Source of the DNA: Betaproteobacteria bacterium
Lineage (GTDB): Bacteria > Pseudomonadota > Gammaproteobacteria > Burkholderiales > Burkholderiaceae_C
DNA: 36,566 bases
Assembly: GCA_010030205.1 (NCBI GenBank)
Contig: RGQD01000009.1
Location: 1-36,566, forward strand
Reading direction: 5' to 3'
The notes beneath the pieces were generated by a model. It was not told the origin of the DNA. It was given only the letters and a program-made list of their open reading frames with translations, and made no database searches. Position 1 is the stretch's first letter; every line of letters starts with the position of its first letter. Of the stretch, positions 15,562-24,361 are shown piece after piece. Both the position numbers and the translations under genes were made by a program.

Positions 15562-17928
15562 ATGAGCGACCCCTGCTACCGCGTCGCGGTGCGAACGCTG
15601 TGCGAGTTCGCTGCCAAGCAAGGCGACCTCGACCTGCGCTTCACGCCGTCGCCGACCGCGCAACAAGGCATCGCAGGCCATCAGGCCGTCACCTCTCGGC
15701 GCGGGCCGGCTTACCGCGCCGAGCTGGCGCTGAGCGGCCAATACCGCCAGCTCAGCGTTCGGGGTCGTGCCGACGGCTATGACCCTGAGCTGCTGCTGCT
15801 CGAGGAGATCAAGACCTACCGGGGCGACATCGACCGGGTGCCAGACAACCACCGCCAACTGCACTGGGCCCAGGCCAAGGTCTATGGCCACTTGCTGTGC
15901 CAGCATTTCGACCTGCCGTCGCTGACCGTCGCGCTGGTCTACTTCGACGTCGGCTCGCAGCAGGAGGCGCCGCCGCTGCACCAAGTTTGCAGCGCGCAGT
16001 CGCTGCGCGAATTCTTCGAGGCCTTGTGCGAGCGTTTCCTGGCCTGGGCCGACCGCGAACTCGCGCACCGCAGCCGGCGCGACGCCGGGCTGCTGGCGCT
16101 GCGATTCCCGCACCCAGCGTTCCGAACAGGCCAGCGCGCGCTGGCTGAAGCGGTGTTCAAGGTCGCGCGCGCCGGCCGCTGTCTGCTGGCCCAGGCGCCC
16201 ACCGGCCTGGGCAAGACGATCGCCACCTTGTTTCCGCTGCTCAAGGCTTGCCCGGCGCAGGCGATCGACAAAGTGTTCTTTCTCAGCGCCAAGGGTTCAG
16301 GCCAGGCGCTCGCGCTGGCAGCGCTGGCGACGATCAGCCAGGCGGCGTCTGCACCGGCCTTGCGCGTGATGACCTTGGTGGCGCGCGACAAGGCCTGCGA
16401 GCATCCCGACAAGGCCTGCCACGGCGAGTCCTGCCCGCTGGCCAAAGGTTTTTACGACCGGCTGCCAGCCGCACGAAGCGCTGCGATCGACCAAGCGTCT
16501 GCCGGCATCACGCTCGACCGCGAGACCTTGCGCAGCGTTGCGCTCGCGCACCAGGTCTGCCCTTATTACCTCGGCCAAGAACTGGTGCGTTGGTGCGATG
16601 TGGTGGTCGGCGACTACAACCACTACTTCGACGCCAGCGCGCTGCTGCACAGCCTGACCTTGGCCAATGGATGGCGCGTGGGCTTGCTGGTCGACGAGGC
16701 GCACAACCTGATCGACCGCGCCCGTGCGATGTACAGCGCCGAGCTCGACCCGGCACAGCTGCAAGCGGCCCGCGCCAGCGCAGCGCCGGCGTTGAAAAAA
16801 TCGCTAGACCGCTTGCACCGCAGTTGGCGGCGACTGGGCAAAGTCCAGACCGAGGTCTACCAGGCCCACGCCGAGCCGCCGGCAGCCTTGGCCGCAGCCC
16901 TCAAGGACGCCACCGCCGCAATGGCCGAACACCTCGCCGCGCACCCGGTCGACGCGGACCCGGATGTGCAGCGTTTTTTCTTTGAAGCGCTGCAGTTTGG
17001 CCGGCTGCTCGAATCCTTAGCCCGCCACTCGATCTTCGATGCGACGCTGCCGGGACTTGCGCTTTCGCGCCGCCAGCCCAGCCCGACGCTGTGTGTTCGC
17101 AACGTCGTGCCTGCGCCGTTCTTGCGGCCGCGCTTTGCCGCAGCGCATGCGGCGGTGCTGTTCTCGGCGACGCTCACGCCGCAGCACTTCTATGCTGACA
17201 CCCTGGGATTGCCTGAGAACCTGGCCTGGATCGACGTCGAATCGCCTTTCAAGCCCGAGCAGTTGTCGGTACACATCGTCCGCGACCTGTCGACCCGCTT
17301 CGCGCACCGTGGCCAATCCTTGCTGCCGATCGCCGAACTGATGGCGGCCCAGGTCGCGCGACGGCCCGGCAACTACCTCGCGTTCTTCAGCAGCTTCGAC
17401 TACCTGGAGCAGGCCGCTGCAGCCTTCTCGACCCGCCACCCGGCAGTCCCGACCTGGCAGCAGAGCCGGCGCATGGACGATGCCGCTCGGCAAGCTTTTC
17501 TGGCGCGCTTCGAGCCTGAGGGTTGCGGCATCGGCTTTGCCGTGCTCGGCGGCTCGTTCGCCGAGGCCGTCGATCTGGCCGGCACCCGCTTGATCGGCGC
17601 TTTCATCGCAACGCTGGGCCTGCCGCAGTTCAACCCTGTCAACGAGGCGCTGCGCCAGCGTCTGGACGCCGACTTCGGCGCGGGCTACGACTACACCTAT
17701 CTGTTCCCGGGCATACGCAAGGTGGTGCAAGCCGCGGGCCGGGTGATCCGAACGGTGTCGGACCAGGGCAGCGTGCACTTGATCGACGACCGCTTTGCGC
17801 GGCAAGAGGTGCTTTGTTTGCTGCCGAGTTGGTGGAAAGTCGAGCGGCAGTCGATCCGCCGCCTAGGCCTTGAACTGCCGTCGACAGGTGAATTGCAGGT
17901 CTTGGCGCCGACCCAACCCGAGGGTTGA
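15562..17928 (+). CDS. PD-(D/E)XK nuclease fused to XPD/DinG-family Fe-S DNA helicase
   Basis: This is a 788-aa superfamily 2 helicase of the XPD/DinG group. The N-terminal domain (about 1-130) has a PD-(D/E)XK nuclease signature, GRAD71GYD and E82-I-K84. Then come Walker A APTGLGKT (212-219), four Fe-S cysteines (about 279, 286, 291 and 333: ACEHPDKAC, ESC, HQVC), the DEAH box (378-381), and the C-terminal helicase half with LFSATLTPQHFY, LAFFSSFDYLEQ and a final QAAGRVIRTVSDQGSVHLIDDRF. I chose the ATG at 15562 because homologues, as I recall them, begin at the following YRVAVRTLCEF; the GTG at 15547 is possible. It probably unwinds and trims damaged or forked DNA. It follows exonuclease VII genes, so the region concentrates single-strand DNA processing. 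The family is confident, the role inferred. Confidence 0.9.
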   Translation: MSDPCYRVAVRTLCEFAAKQGDLDLRFTPSPTAQQGIAGHQAVTSRRGPAYRAELALSGQYRQLSVRGRADGYDPELLLLEEIKTYRGDIDRVPDNHRQLHWAQAKVYGHLLCQHFDLPSLTVALVYFDVGSQQEAPPLHQVCSAQSLREFFEALCERFLAWADRELAHRSRRDAGLLALRFPHPAFRTGQRALAEAVFKVARAGRCLLAQAPTGLGKTIATLFPLLKACPAQAIDKVFFLSAKGSGQALALAALATISQAASAPALRVMTLVARDKACEHPDKACHGESCPLAKGFYDRLPAARSAAIDQASAGITLDRETLRSVALAHQVCPYYLGQELVRWCDVVVGDYNHYFDASALLHSLTLANGWRVGLLVDEAHNLIDRARAMYSAELDPAQLQAARASAAPALKKSLDRLHRSWRRLGKVQTEVYQAHAEPPAALAAALKDATAAMAEHLAAHPVDADPDVQRFFFEALQFGRLLESLARHSIFDATLPGLALSRRQPSPTLCVRNVVPAPFLRPRFAAAHAAVLFSATLTPQHFYADTLGLPENLAWIDVESPFKPEQLSVHIVRDLSTRFAHRGQSLLPIAELMAAQVARRPGNYLAFFSSFDYLEQAAAAFSTRHPAVPTWQQSRRMDDAARQAFLARFEPEGCGIGFAVLGGSFAEAVDLAGTRLIGAFIATLGLPQFNPVNEALRQRLDADFGAGYDYTYLFPGIRKVVQAAGRVIRTVSDQGSVHLIDDRFARQEVLCLLPSWWKVERQSIRRLGLELPSTGELQVLAPTQPEG

Positions 17929-18006
17929 ACCCCAGCGGGAAAGTCCTGCCCGTCGGCCGACGCCTGCGTCCTTAGAATGATCTGGCCCGTTCAAGGAGTC
18001 TTCGCC

Positions 18007-18585
18007 ATGCCACCTACCCGCCGCAGCGCAGCCAAACCGAGCGCGCCGGACGCCGCCGAGGGCAGCATCCGAGTTCTCAAGAAATACCCCAACCGCCGTC
18101 TCTACGACACGCAGACCAGCAGCTACATCACGCTGTCCGATGTCAAGCAGATGGTGCTCGACGGCGAAACCTTCGAGGTGCGGGACGCCAAGACCGGCGA
18201 CGAGATCACCCGCAGCATCTTGTTGCAGATCATTCTTGAAGAAGAGACCGGCGGCATGCCGATGTTCACGACCCAGATGCTGGGCCAAGTGATCCGCTTC
18301 TACGGCCATGCGATGCAAGGCCTGATGGGCTCGTACCTGGAGAACAACCTGCAGTCCTTTGTCGACATGCAGACCCGCTTGGCCGAGCAGAGCAAAGGCC
18401 TGTACGACCCCAAGACCTTGACGCCCGAAACCTGGGCCCAGTTCATCAGCGGCCAGGCGCCAATGATGCAAGGCTTGATGGGCAACTACCTCGAGCAGAG
18501 CAAGAGCTTGTTCGCGCAGATGCAAGAGCAGATGCAAGCCGGCGTGCTGTTCCCCGGCATGCCCGGTCTGACCCCTAAGCGCTGA
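18007..18585 (+). CDS. phaR: Polyhydroxyalkanoate synthesis repressor PhaR
   Basis: This 192-aa regulator senses PHA granules and represses phasin genes in Betaproteobacteria. The conserved DNA-binding domain is VLKKYPNRRLYDTQTSSYITLSDVKQMV (about 25-52), followed by the PHB accumulation regulatory domain with ILLQIILEEETGG. The C-terminal half contains an internal duplication, MQGLMGSYLENNLQSF and MQGLMGNYLEQSKSLF, amphipathic and typical of the family. The ATG at 18007 has AAGGAG 8 nt upstream, so I prefer it to 17977. A hydroxyacid dehydrogenase remnant follows after 5 bp. It implies the organism stores PHA, although no PHA synthase is in the window. Confidence 0.93.
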   Translation: MPPTRRSAAKPSAPDAAEGSIRVLKKYPNRRLYDTQTSSYITLSDVKQMVLDGETFEVRDAKTGDEITRSILLQIILEEETGGMPMFTTQMLGQVIRFYGHAMQGLMGSYLENNLQSFVDMQTRLAEQSKGLYDPKTLTPETWAQFISGQAPMMQGLMGNYLEQSKSLFAQMQEQMQAGVLFPGMPGLTPKR

Positions 18586-18590
18586 TCGCC

Positions 18591-19501
18591 ATGCGCGTCG
18601 TCCACCAGTTTGCTCCACCGATGTCGGCCTTGATCGCCAGCCTGCCGGGTGTCACCAGCGTCGAGCACATGCCGACTGGAGACCGTTGGAACCTGCCCGT
18701 CGATGCCGACGTGTTGTTCGTCGTCCAGGGCGAAGGCAAGCTCAAAGCGGTCGACGGGGTGCCGCGTCCTGCCGGCTGGCCAGGCGCGACGATTACCCGG
18801 ATTGGTTGTTCGATGCGCCGCGGCTGGCCTGTGCTTCGGGCACGACGGCGAGGCCGATCGCCGAGCATGTGATGGCGGTGATCCTGGCCCATGCCAAGCG
18901 GCTGACCGCGACCACCTTGAAAATGGGTCAGAGTTGGCCTCTGCGCGAGTCGCTGCTCGACCGGCCGCTCGGCACGCTGCAACAGCGCACGCTGGGCTTG
19001 CTCGGGCTCGGGCAGATCGCGCAACAGGTGGCGCGCTTTGCGGCGGCCTTCGACATGAAGATCATCGCGACCCGGGCTTCCGGCAAGCCGTCGCCCGATG
19101 CCAATGTCCATCTGGTGTCACTGCAGGAGCTGGCGGCGCAGTCTGACCACCTCGTCCTCGCCGCACCGATCGATGCGACGACCCGCGGTTTGGTCGGCGC
19201 CGAGTTTCTGGCGGCGATGAAAGCCGATGCGCACATCGTCAACGTCGCGCGTGGCGCGATCATCGACGGCGAAGCCTTGAAGGCCGAGTTCGACCGCGAC
19301 CGGCTCTGGGCCTCGATCGATGTCACCGATCCTGAGCCGCTGCCCGACGGCCATTGGTTGATCGGTCACCCACGCGCCCGGGTCACGCCTCACCTGTCAT
19401 GGAGTTCGCCCGACACCGCGCGCCGTGTGCTGGACCGCTTGAGCGACAACATCCGGCGCTTGCAGGCTGGTGAGCCGCTGATGGGCGAGGTCACGCGCTG
19501 A
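18591..19501 (+). pseudogene. D-isomer-specific 2-hydroxyacid dehydrogenase, frame-disrupted
   Basis: Two frames together encode one NAD(P)-dependent D-2-hydroxyacid dehydrogenase. The first, from the ATG at 18591, gives MRVVHQFAPPMSALIASLPG up to VPRPAGWPG and then loses similarity. The second carries on from DDYPDWLFDAPRLACASG (about 18788) to the stop at 19501. The catalytic domain of the second part is complete: Rossmann loop GLLGLGQIA, Arg in VNVARGAIIDG, Glu in DVTDPEPLP and His in TPHLSW. In relatives a stretch of about 12 residues (WVQVASAGI-type) lies between the two pieces; here it is absent and the frame shifts by -1, consistent with a 3n+1 deletion at about 18783-18790. No slippery heptamer is visible, so programmed frameshifting is unlikely. 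It is either a decaying gene or an assembly error. Confidence 0.82.
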
Positions 19502-19563
19502 ACCGGGTCGCTCCGAGCCAAGCGCAACGTAGCGGCTGACGCTGAGAGCAACGCGGGCCGGGC

Positions 19564-19634
19564 GCGACAAGCGACATGATCGGATGTTCGGACCGGCCTG
19601 GCTGACCCCTCGCGCTGTCCAGCGCGCTTGTCGC
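19564..19634. other. Nested inverted repeats upstream of rimO
   Basis: A perfect 10-bp inverted repeat, GCGACAAGCG (19564-19573) and CGCTTGTCGC (19625-19634), encloses a second palindrome (CGCGCTG-TC-CAGCGCG, 19611-19626). It lies in the 146-bp gap between the dehydrogenase remnant and rimO and ends 13 bp before the rimO ATG. It may be a terminator for the upstream gene or a folded 5' leader. There is no T-run. Confidence 0.35.
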
Positions 19635-19647
19635 CGACAATCGAGCC

Positions 19648-21054
19648 ATGCATTCGTCTACTTCTGCCCCTATTGACGCCCTGTTGATCCAGCCCGCCGC
19701 GACCCAGCCGGCGCCCAGGATCGGCTTTGTCTCGCTTGGCTGCCCCAAGGCGCTGACCGACTCCGAACTGATCCTGACCCAGCTCAGCGCCGAGGGCTAC
19801 CAGACCAGCAAGACCTTTGCTGGCGCCGACCTGGTGATCGTCAACACCTGCGGCTTCATCGATGACGCGGTTCGCGAGAGCCTCGACACCATCGGCGAGG
19901 CGCTGGCGGCCAACGGCAAAGTCATCGTCACCGGTTGCCTCGGTGCACGAACCGGTGACGGCGGCGGCAACCTGGTGCGCGAGATGCACCCCAGCGTGCT
20001 GGCTGTCACCGGACCGCATGCGACGCAGGAGGTGATGGACGCGGTCCACCTGCATGTGCCCAAACCGCACGACCCGTTTGTCGACCTGGTGCCTGAGCAG
20101 CGCGCCCAGTTCCGTGGCGAGGCCGGCATCAAGCTGACGCCGCGCCACTACGCCTACCTCAAGATCAGCGAAGGCTGCAACCACCGCTGCACCTTCTGCA
20201 TCATTCCCAGCATGCGCGGCGACCTGGTCTCGCGCCCGGTCGGCGACGTGCTGGGCGAGGCCAGGGCGCTGTTCGAGAACGGCGTCAAGGAGTTGCTGGT
20301 CGTCAGCCAGGACACCAGCGCCTACGGCGTCGATGTCAAGTACCGCACCGGCTTTTTCGACGGCCGACCGGTCAAGACCCGGATGACCGAGCTGTGCGAG
20401 CAGCTGGCCGAGCTGGCCGCAGCCCACGGCGCCTGGGTCCGGCTGCACTATGTCTACCCCTACCCGCATGTCGACGAGTTGCTGCCGCTGATGGCCGCTG
20501 GCCGGATCCTGCCTTACCTGGACGTGCCGTTCCAGCATTCGCATCCCGACGTGCTGCGCCGTATGAAGCGCCCGGCCAGCGGCGAGCGCAACCTCGACCG
20601 GCTGCTGCAGTGGCGCGCCGCCTGCCCCGAACTGGTGATCCGCTCGACCTTTATCGCTGGCTTCCCCGGCGAGACGGAAGAAGAGTTCCAGCACCTGCTC
20701 GATTTCGTCCGCGAGGCGCAGATCGACCGCGCCGGTTGTTTTGCGTATTCGCCGGTGCAAGGTGCTGCGGCCAACGCGCTGCCCGGTGCGCTGCCGACCG
20801 AGTTACGCGAGGAGCGCCGCGCCCGCTTCATGGCGGTGGCCGAAGAGGTGTCGATTGCCCGCTTGCAGCGCCGCATCGGCGCGACCATGCAGGTGCTGAT
20901 CGACCGTGCGCCGGCGCTGGGCCGCAAGGGCGGCGTCGGCCGCAGCTATGCCGACGCGCCCGAGATCGACGGCACGGTGCGGCTGCTGCCGCCCGAGAAA
21001 GCCAGCAAGACCTTGAAAGTGGGCGAGTTCACGCGCGCCCGCATCGTTGGCTGA
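19648..21054 (+). CDS. rimO: Ribosomal protein S12 methylthiotransferase RimO
   Basis: This radical-SAM enzyme adds a methylthio group to the conserved Asp of ribosomal protein S12 and uses two [4Fe-4S] clusters. It is 468 aa, slightly longer than average because of about 23 extra N-terminal residues before [18 protein letters not shown]-terminal UPF0004 cysteines are C32, C68 (VNTCGF) and C97 (VTGCLGA). The radical-SAM motif is C177-N-H-R-C181-T-F-C184 in [17 protein letters not shown], where the GD after SMRG separates RimO from MiaB. A C-terminal TRAM domain starts at about 400 ([12 protein letters not shown]). No good ribosome site is seen before the ATG. The 456-aa minus-strand ORF over it is a shadow. 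Confidence 0.96.
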   Translation: MHSSTSAPIDALLIQPAATQPAPRIGFVSLGCPKALTDSELILTQLSAEGYQTSKTFAGADLVIVNTCGFIDDAVRESLDTIGEALAANGKVIVTGCLGARTGDGGGNLVREMHPSVLAVTGPHATQEVMDAVHLHVPKPHDPFVDLVPEQRAQFRGEAGIKLTPRHYAYLKISEGCNHRCTFCIIPSMRGDLVSRPVGDVLGEARALFENGVKELLVVSQDTSAYGVDVKYRTGFFDGRPVKTRMTELCEQLAELAAAHGAWVRLHYVYPYPHVDELLPLMAAGRILPYLDVPFQHSHPDVLRRMKRPASGERNLDRLLQWRAACPELVIRSTFIAGFPGETEEEFQHLLDFVREAQIDRAGCFAYSPVQGAAANALPGALPTELREERRARFMAVAEEVSIARLQRRIGATMQVLIDRAPALGRKGGVGRSYADAPEIDGTVRLLPPEKASKTLKVGEFTRARIVG

Positions 21055-21109
21055 CATGGCGGGCCGAGCGCCGGGCCGCTCCCAAGCCGGCCCGCATCCC
21101 CTGGGGGGA

Positions 21110-21133
21110 TCGCCCGACGTACCCGTCGGGCGA
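21110..21133. repeat. REP-like perfect hairpin between rimO and the cystathionine beta-lyase gene
   Basis: TCGCCCGACG-TACC-CGTCGGGCGA is a 10-bp perfect stem with a 4-nt loop, set in a G/C-rich context (CCCCTGGGGGG before, GGGGC after). It ends 9 bp before the next start codon. The style resembles dispersed palindromic elements common between genes in Burkholderiales, but only one copy is in this window. As RNA it could block the GAGGGG ribosome site that borders it. Confidence 0.6.
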
Positions 21134-21142
21134 GGGGCTGAC

Positions 21143-22297
21143 ATGACGACCGATCTGATCCACCACCCCTACCAGCCGCCAGCCGGCTGGGACGCGGTGC
21201 CACCCGGCGTGTTCAAGGCCTCGACGGTGATCTTCCGTGACGTCGCCGCGCTGCGGGCACGGGACTACACCGCCAAGACCGGCTACACCTACGGCCTGCG
21301 CGGCACGCCGACGACCTATCTGCTCGAAGAGCGGCTCGCGACGCTCGAGGGCGGGCGCTTCTGCATCCTGTCGCCGAGCGGGCTGGCGGCGATCATGAAC
21401 GTCAACCTGGCGCTGCTGGCGCAGGGCGACGAGCTGCTGTTGCCGAACAACGTCTACTTCCCATCCAGCGACATGGCCGCGAGCGTGCTGTCGCGCTGGG
21501 GCATCTCGCACCAGTTCTATGACCCGATGAACGCTGCCGACCTGGCCGCAAAGATCAGCGAGCGGACCAAGCTGGTGTGGATCGAAGCGCCGGGCTCGGT
21601 GACGATGGAGTTTCCTGACCTGCCCGGGCTCGTGGCCGCAGCCCGGGCGCGCGGCGTGCTGGTGGCGTTGGACAACACCTGGGGCGCGGGACTGGCCATG
21701 CGCGGTTTCGACCAGGGCGCCGACATCGTGATGCAGGCGCTGACCAAATACCCCTCGGGCGGCGCCGATGTGTTGATGGGCTCGGTGGTCACGCGCGACG
21801 AGGCCTTGCACCTGCGGATGCTGAAGGTGCACGGCCAGCTCGGCCTCGGCGTGGCCGCCAATGACGCTGAATTCATCTTGCGCTCGCTGCCGACGATGGC
21901 GTTGCGCTACCACGCCCACGATGCGGCGGCTCGACAGCTGGCGGCCTGGCTGGGCTCGCAGCCGGCCGTCACCCAAGTGCTGCATCCTGCGCTGCCGGGC
22001 TCGCCCGGCCACGCGCACTGGGCGGCGACCTGTAGCGCAGCGGCCGGCCTGTTCTCGGTGATGCTAGACGCTGCGCTGTCGCGAGCCCATGTCGATGCTT
22101 TCGTCGACGCGCTGCAGCTGTTCAAGATCGGCTATTCCTGGGGCGGCCCGGTCAGCCTGGTCGTGCCTTACGACCTGGGTGCTATGCGTGATGACCGCTC
22201 GGCGATGCCCGGCCACCTGGTGCGATTTTCGATCGGTCTCGAAGCCGTCGCCGACCTGCAGGCCGACTTGGCGCAGGCGCTGTTGGCGCTTGGCTGA
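21143..22297 (+). CDS. metC: Cystathionine beta-lyase (Cys/Met metabolism PLP enzyme)
   Basis: This 384-aa fold-type I PLP enzyme of the gamma family cleaves cystathionine to homocysteine, pyruvate and ammonia in methionine synthesis. Family features are YGLRGTPTTYLLEERLATLEGG (about 50-71), the cofactor-stacking region at about 102-110 (NVYFPSSD), D177-N-T-W binding the pyridine nitrogen, and the PLP lysine K202 in ALTKYPSGGADVLMGS. The C-terminal SWGGPVSLVVP marks the beta-lyase rather than the gamma-synthase branch. I chose the ATG at 21143 because conserved sequence begins there and GAGGGG lies 8 nt upstream; the ORF extension to 21047 crosses the hairpin. The stop lies inside the first unit of a 14-bp tandem array. 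It converges on argG. Confidence 0.9.
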   Translation: MTTDLIHHPYQPPAGWDAVPPGVFKASTVIFRDVAALRARDYTAKTGYTYGLRGTPTTYLLEERLATLEGGRFCILSPSGLAAIMNVNLALLAQGDELLLPNNVYFPSSDMAASVLSRWGISHQFYDPMNAADLAAKISERTKLVWIEAPGSVTMEFPDLPGLVAAARARGVLVALDNTWGAGLAMRGFDQGADIVMQALTKYPSGGADVLMGSVVTRDEALHLRMLKVHGQLGLGVAANDAEFILRSLPTMALRYHAHDAAARQLAAWLGSQPAVTQVLHPALPGSPGHAHWAATCSAAAGLFSVMLDAALSRAHVDAFVDALQLFKIGYSWGGPVSLVVPYDLGAMRDDRSAMPGHLVRFSIGLEAVADLQADLAQALLALG

Positions 22298-22347
22298 CGA
22301 AATGCGGCTGACGAAATGCGGCTGACGAAATGCGGCTGACGAAGTCG
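22292..22347. repeat. 14-bp tandem repeat spanning the metC stop, 4 units
   Basis: Three perfect copies of GGCTGACGAAATGC are followed by GGCTGACGAAGTCG (11 of 14 identical). The first unit contains the last codons and TGA stop (22295-22297), so the stop is copied in every unit. The perfect identity of three units indicates recent slippage. It lies directly before a GC hairpin in the convergent metC-argG gap. Confidence 0.9.
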
Positions 22348-22348
22348 C

Positions 22349-22368
22349 TGCCCGCCTGCCAGCGGGCA
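22349..22368. terminator. Candidate bidirectional terminator hairpin between metC and argG
   Basis: TGCCCGC, loop CTGCCA, GCGGGCA: a 7-bp perfect GC stem in the 77-bp gap between two convergent genes. There is no T-run on either side, so it would be a weak intrinsic terminator. The position supports the call. Confidence 0.45.
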
Positions 22369-22374
22369 AGCGCG

Positions 22375-23766
<1,392 letters not shown>

Positions 23767-23842
23767 TTAGGCGGCGGCCATCGCCTGCGACCGTGTGCTT
23801 GGCATTGCCTCAGTCGCGGTCATCGCATGGCGAGGCCTCATG

Positions 23843-24361
23843 TCAGGGCTTCCAGGGTTTACAGACAGCACCCTCCAGCCGCAACAGCGTTTGCTTGCGG
23901 TCCAGGCCACCGGCATAGCCTGTCAGCGAGCCATCCCGGCCCAGCACCCGGTGGCATGGCACGAGGACAGACACCGGGTTGCGGCCGATCGCCGCCCCGA
24001 CGGCACGCACCGCTGCTGGCGACCCCACCGCGATGGCGATCTGGCCATAGCTGGTGGTCTGGCCGCGCGCCAGCGCTTGCAAGGCCTGCCAAACGGCTTG
24101 TTGGAACGCAGTGCCGTGCAGGTCCAGCGCCAGGCTATGCAGCGGATGGGCTGCGCCGTCGAAATAGGCAGCCAGCGCTCTTGCGCCCGCTTCGAGCATC
24201 GGGTGGTCCGGTGCCAATGGCGCGTCCAGCGGCCCCGGGTGGTGGGCCTGGCCGTCGAACCACAGGCCGGCCAGGCCATGGTCGGTGGCTGCGGCAGTCA
24301 GAGGCCCTAGCGGGGTCGCGATGCGCGATTGCGCAGTCAGGCGGTGAGAGGATTTGGTCAT
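23843..24361 (-). CDS. ogt: Methylated-DNA-protein cysteine methyltransferase
   Basis: This 172-aa suicide repair protein moves alkyl groups from O6-alkylguanine to its own cysteine. The active site is P135-C136-H-R-V139, preceded by the helix-turn-helix region TTSYGQIAIAVGSPAAVRAVGAAIGRNP that places the protein in the minor groove. The tail GYAGGLDRKQTLLRLEG is also typical. I chose the ATG at 24361, which overlaps the stop of the Ada-AlkA-like gene by one base (ATGA), over the longer ORF start at 24409. The overlap means translation coupled to the glycosylase/regulator gene, so this is the O6-methylguanine half of an adaptive-response operon. Confidence 0.95.
   Translation of the reverse strand: MTKSSHRLTAQSRIATPLGPLTAAATDHGLAGLWFDGQAHHPGPLDAPLAPDHPMLEAGARALAAYFDGAAHPLHSLALDLHGTAFQQAVWQALQALARGQTTSYGQIAIAVGSPAAVRAVGAAIGRNPVSVLVPCHRVLGRDGSLTGYAGGLDRKQTLLRLEGAVCKPWKP

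Noticed and set aside
18780-18800. Programmed frameshift in the hydroxyacid dehydrogenase
   Set aside because: No slippery heptamer is present, and residues expected in relatives are missing, so a deletion explains the frame change better.
19390-20760. 456-aa minus-strand ORF
   Set aside because: Antisense to rimO, which has both iron-sulfur motifs in the right order.
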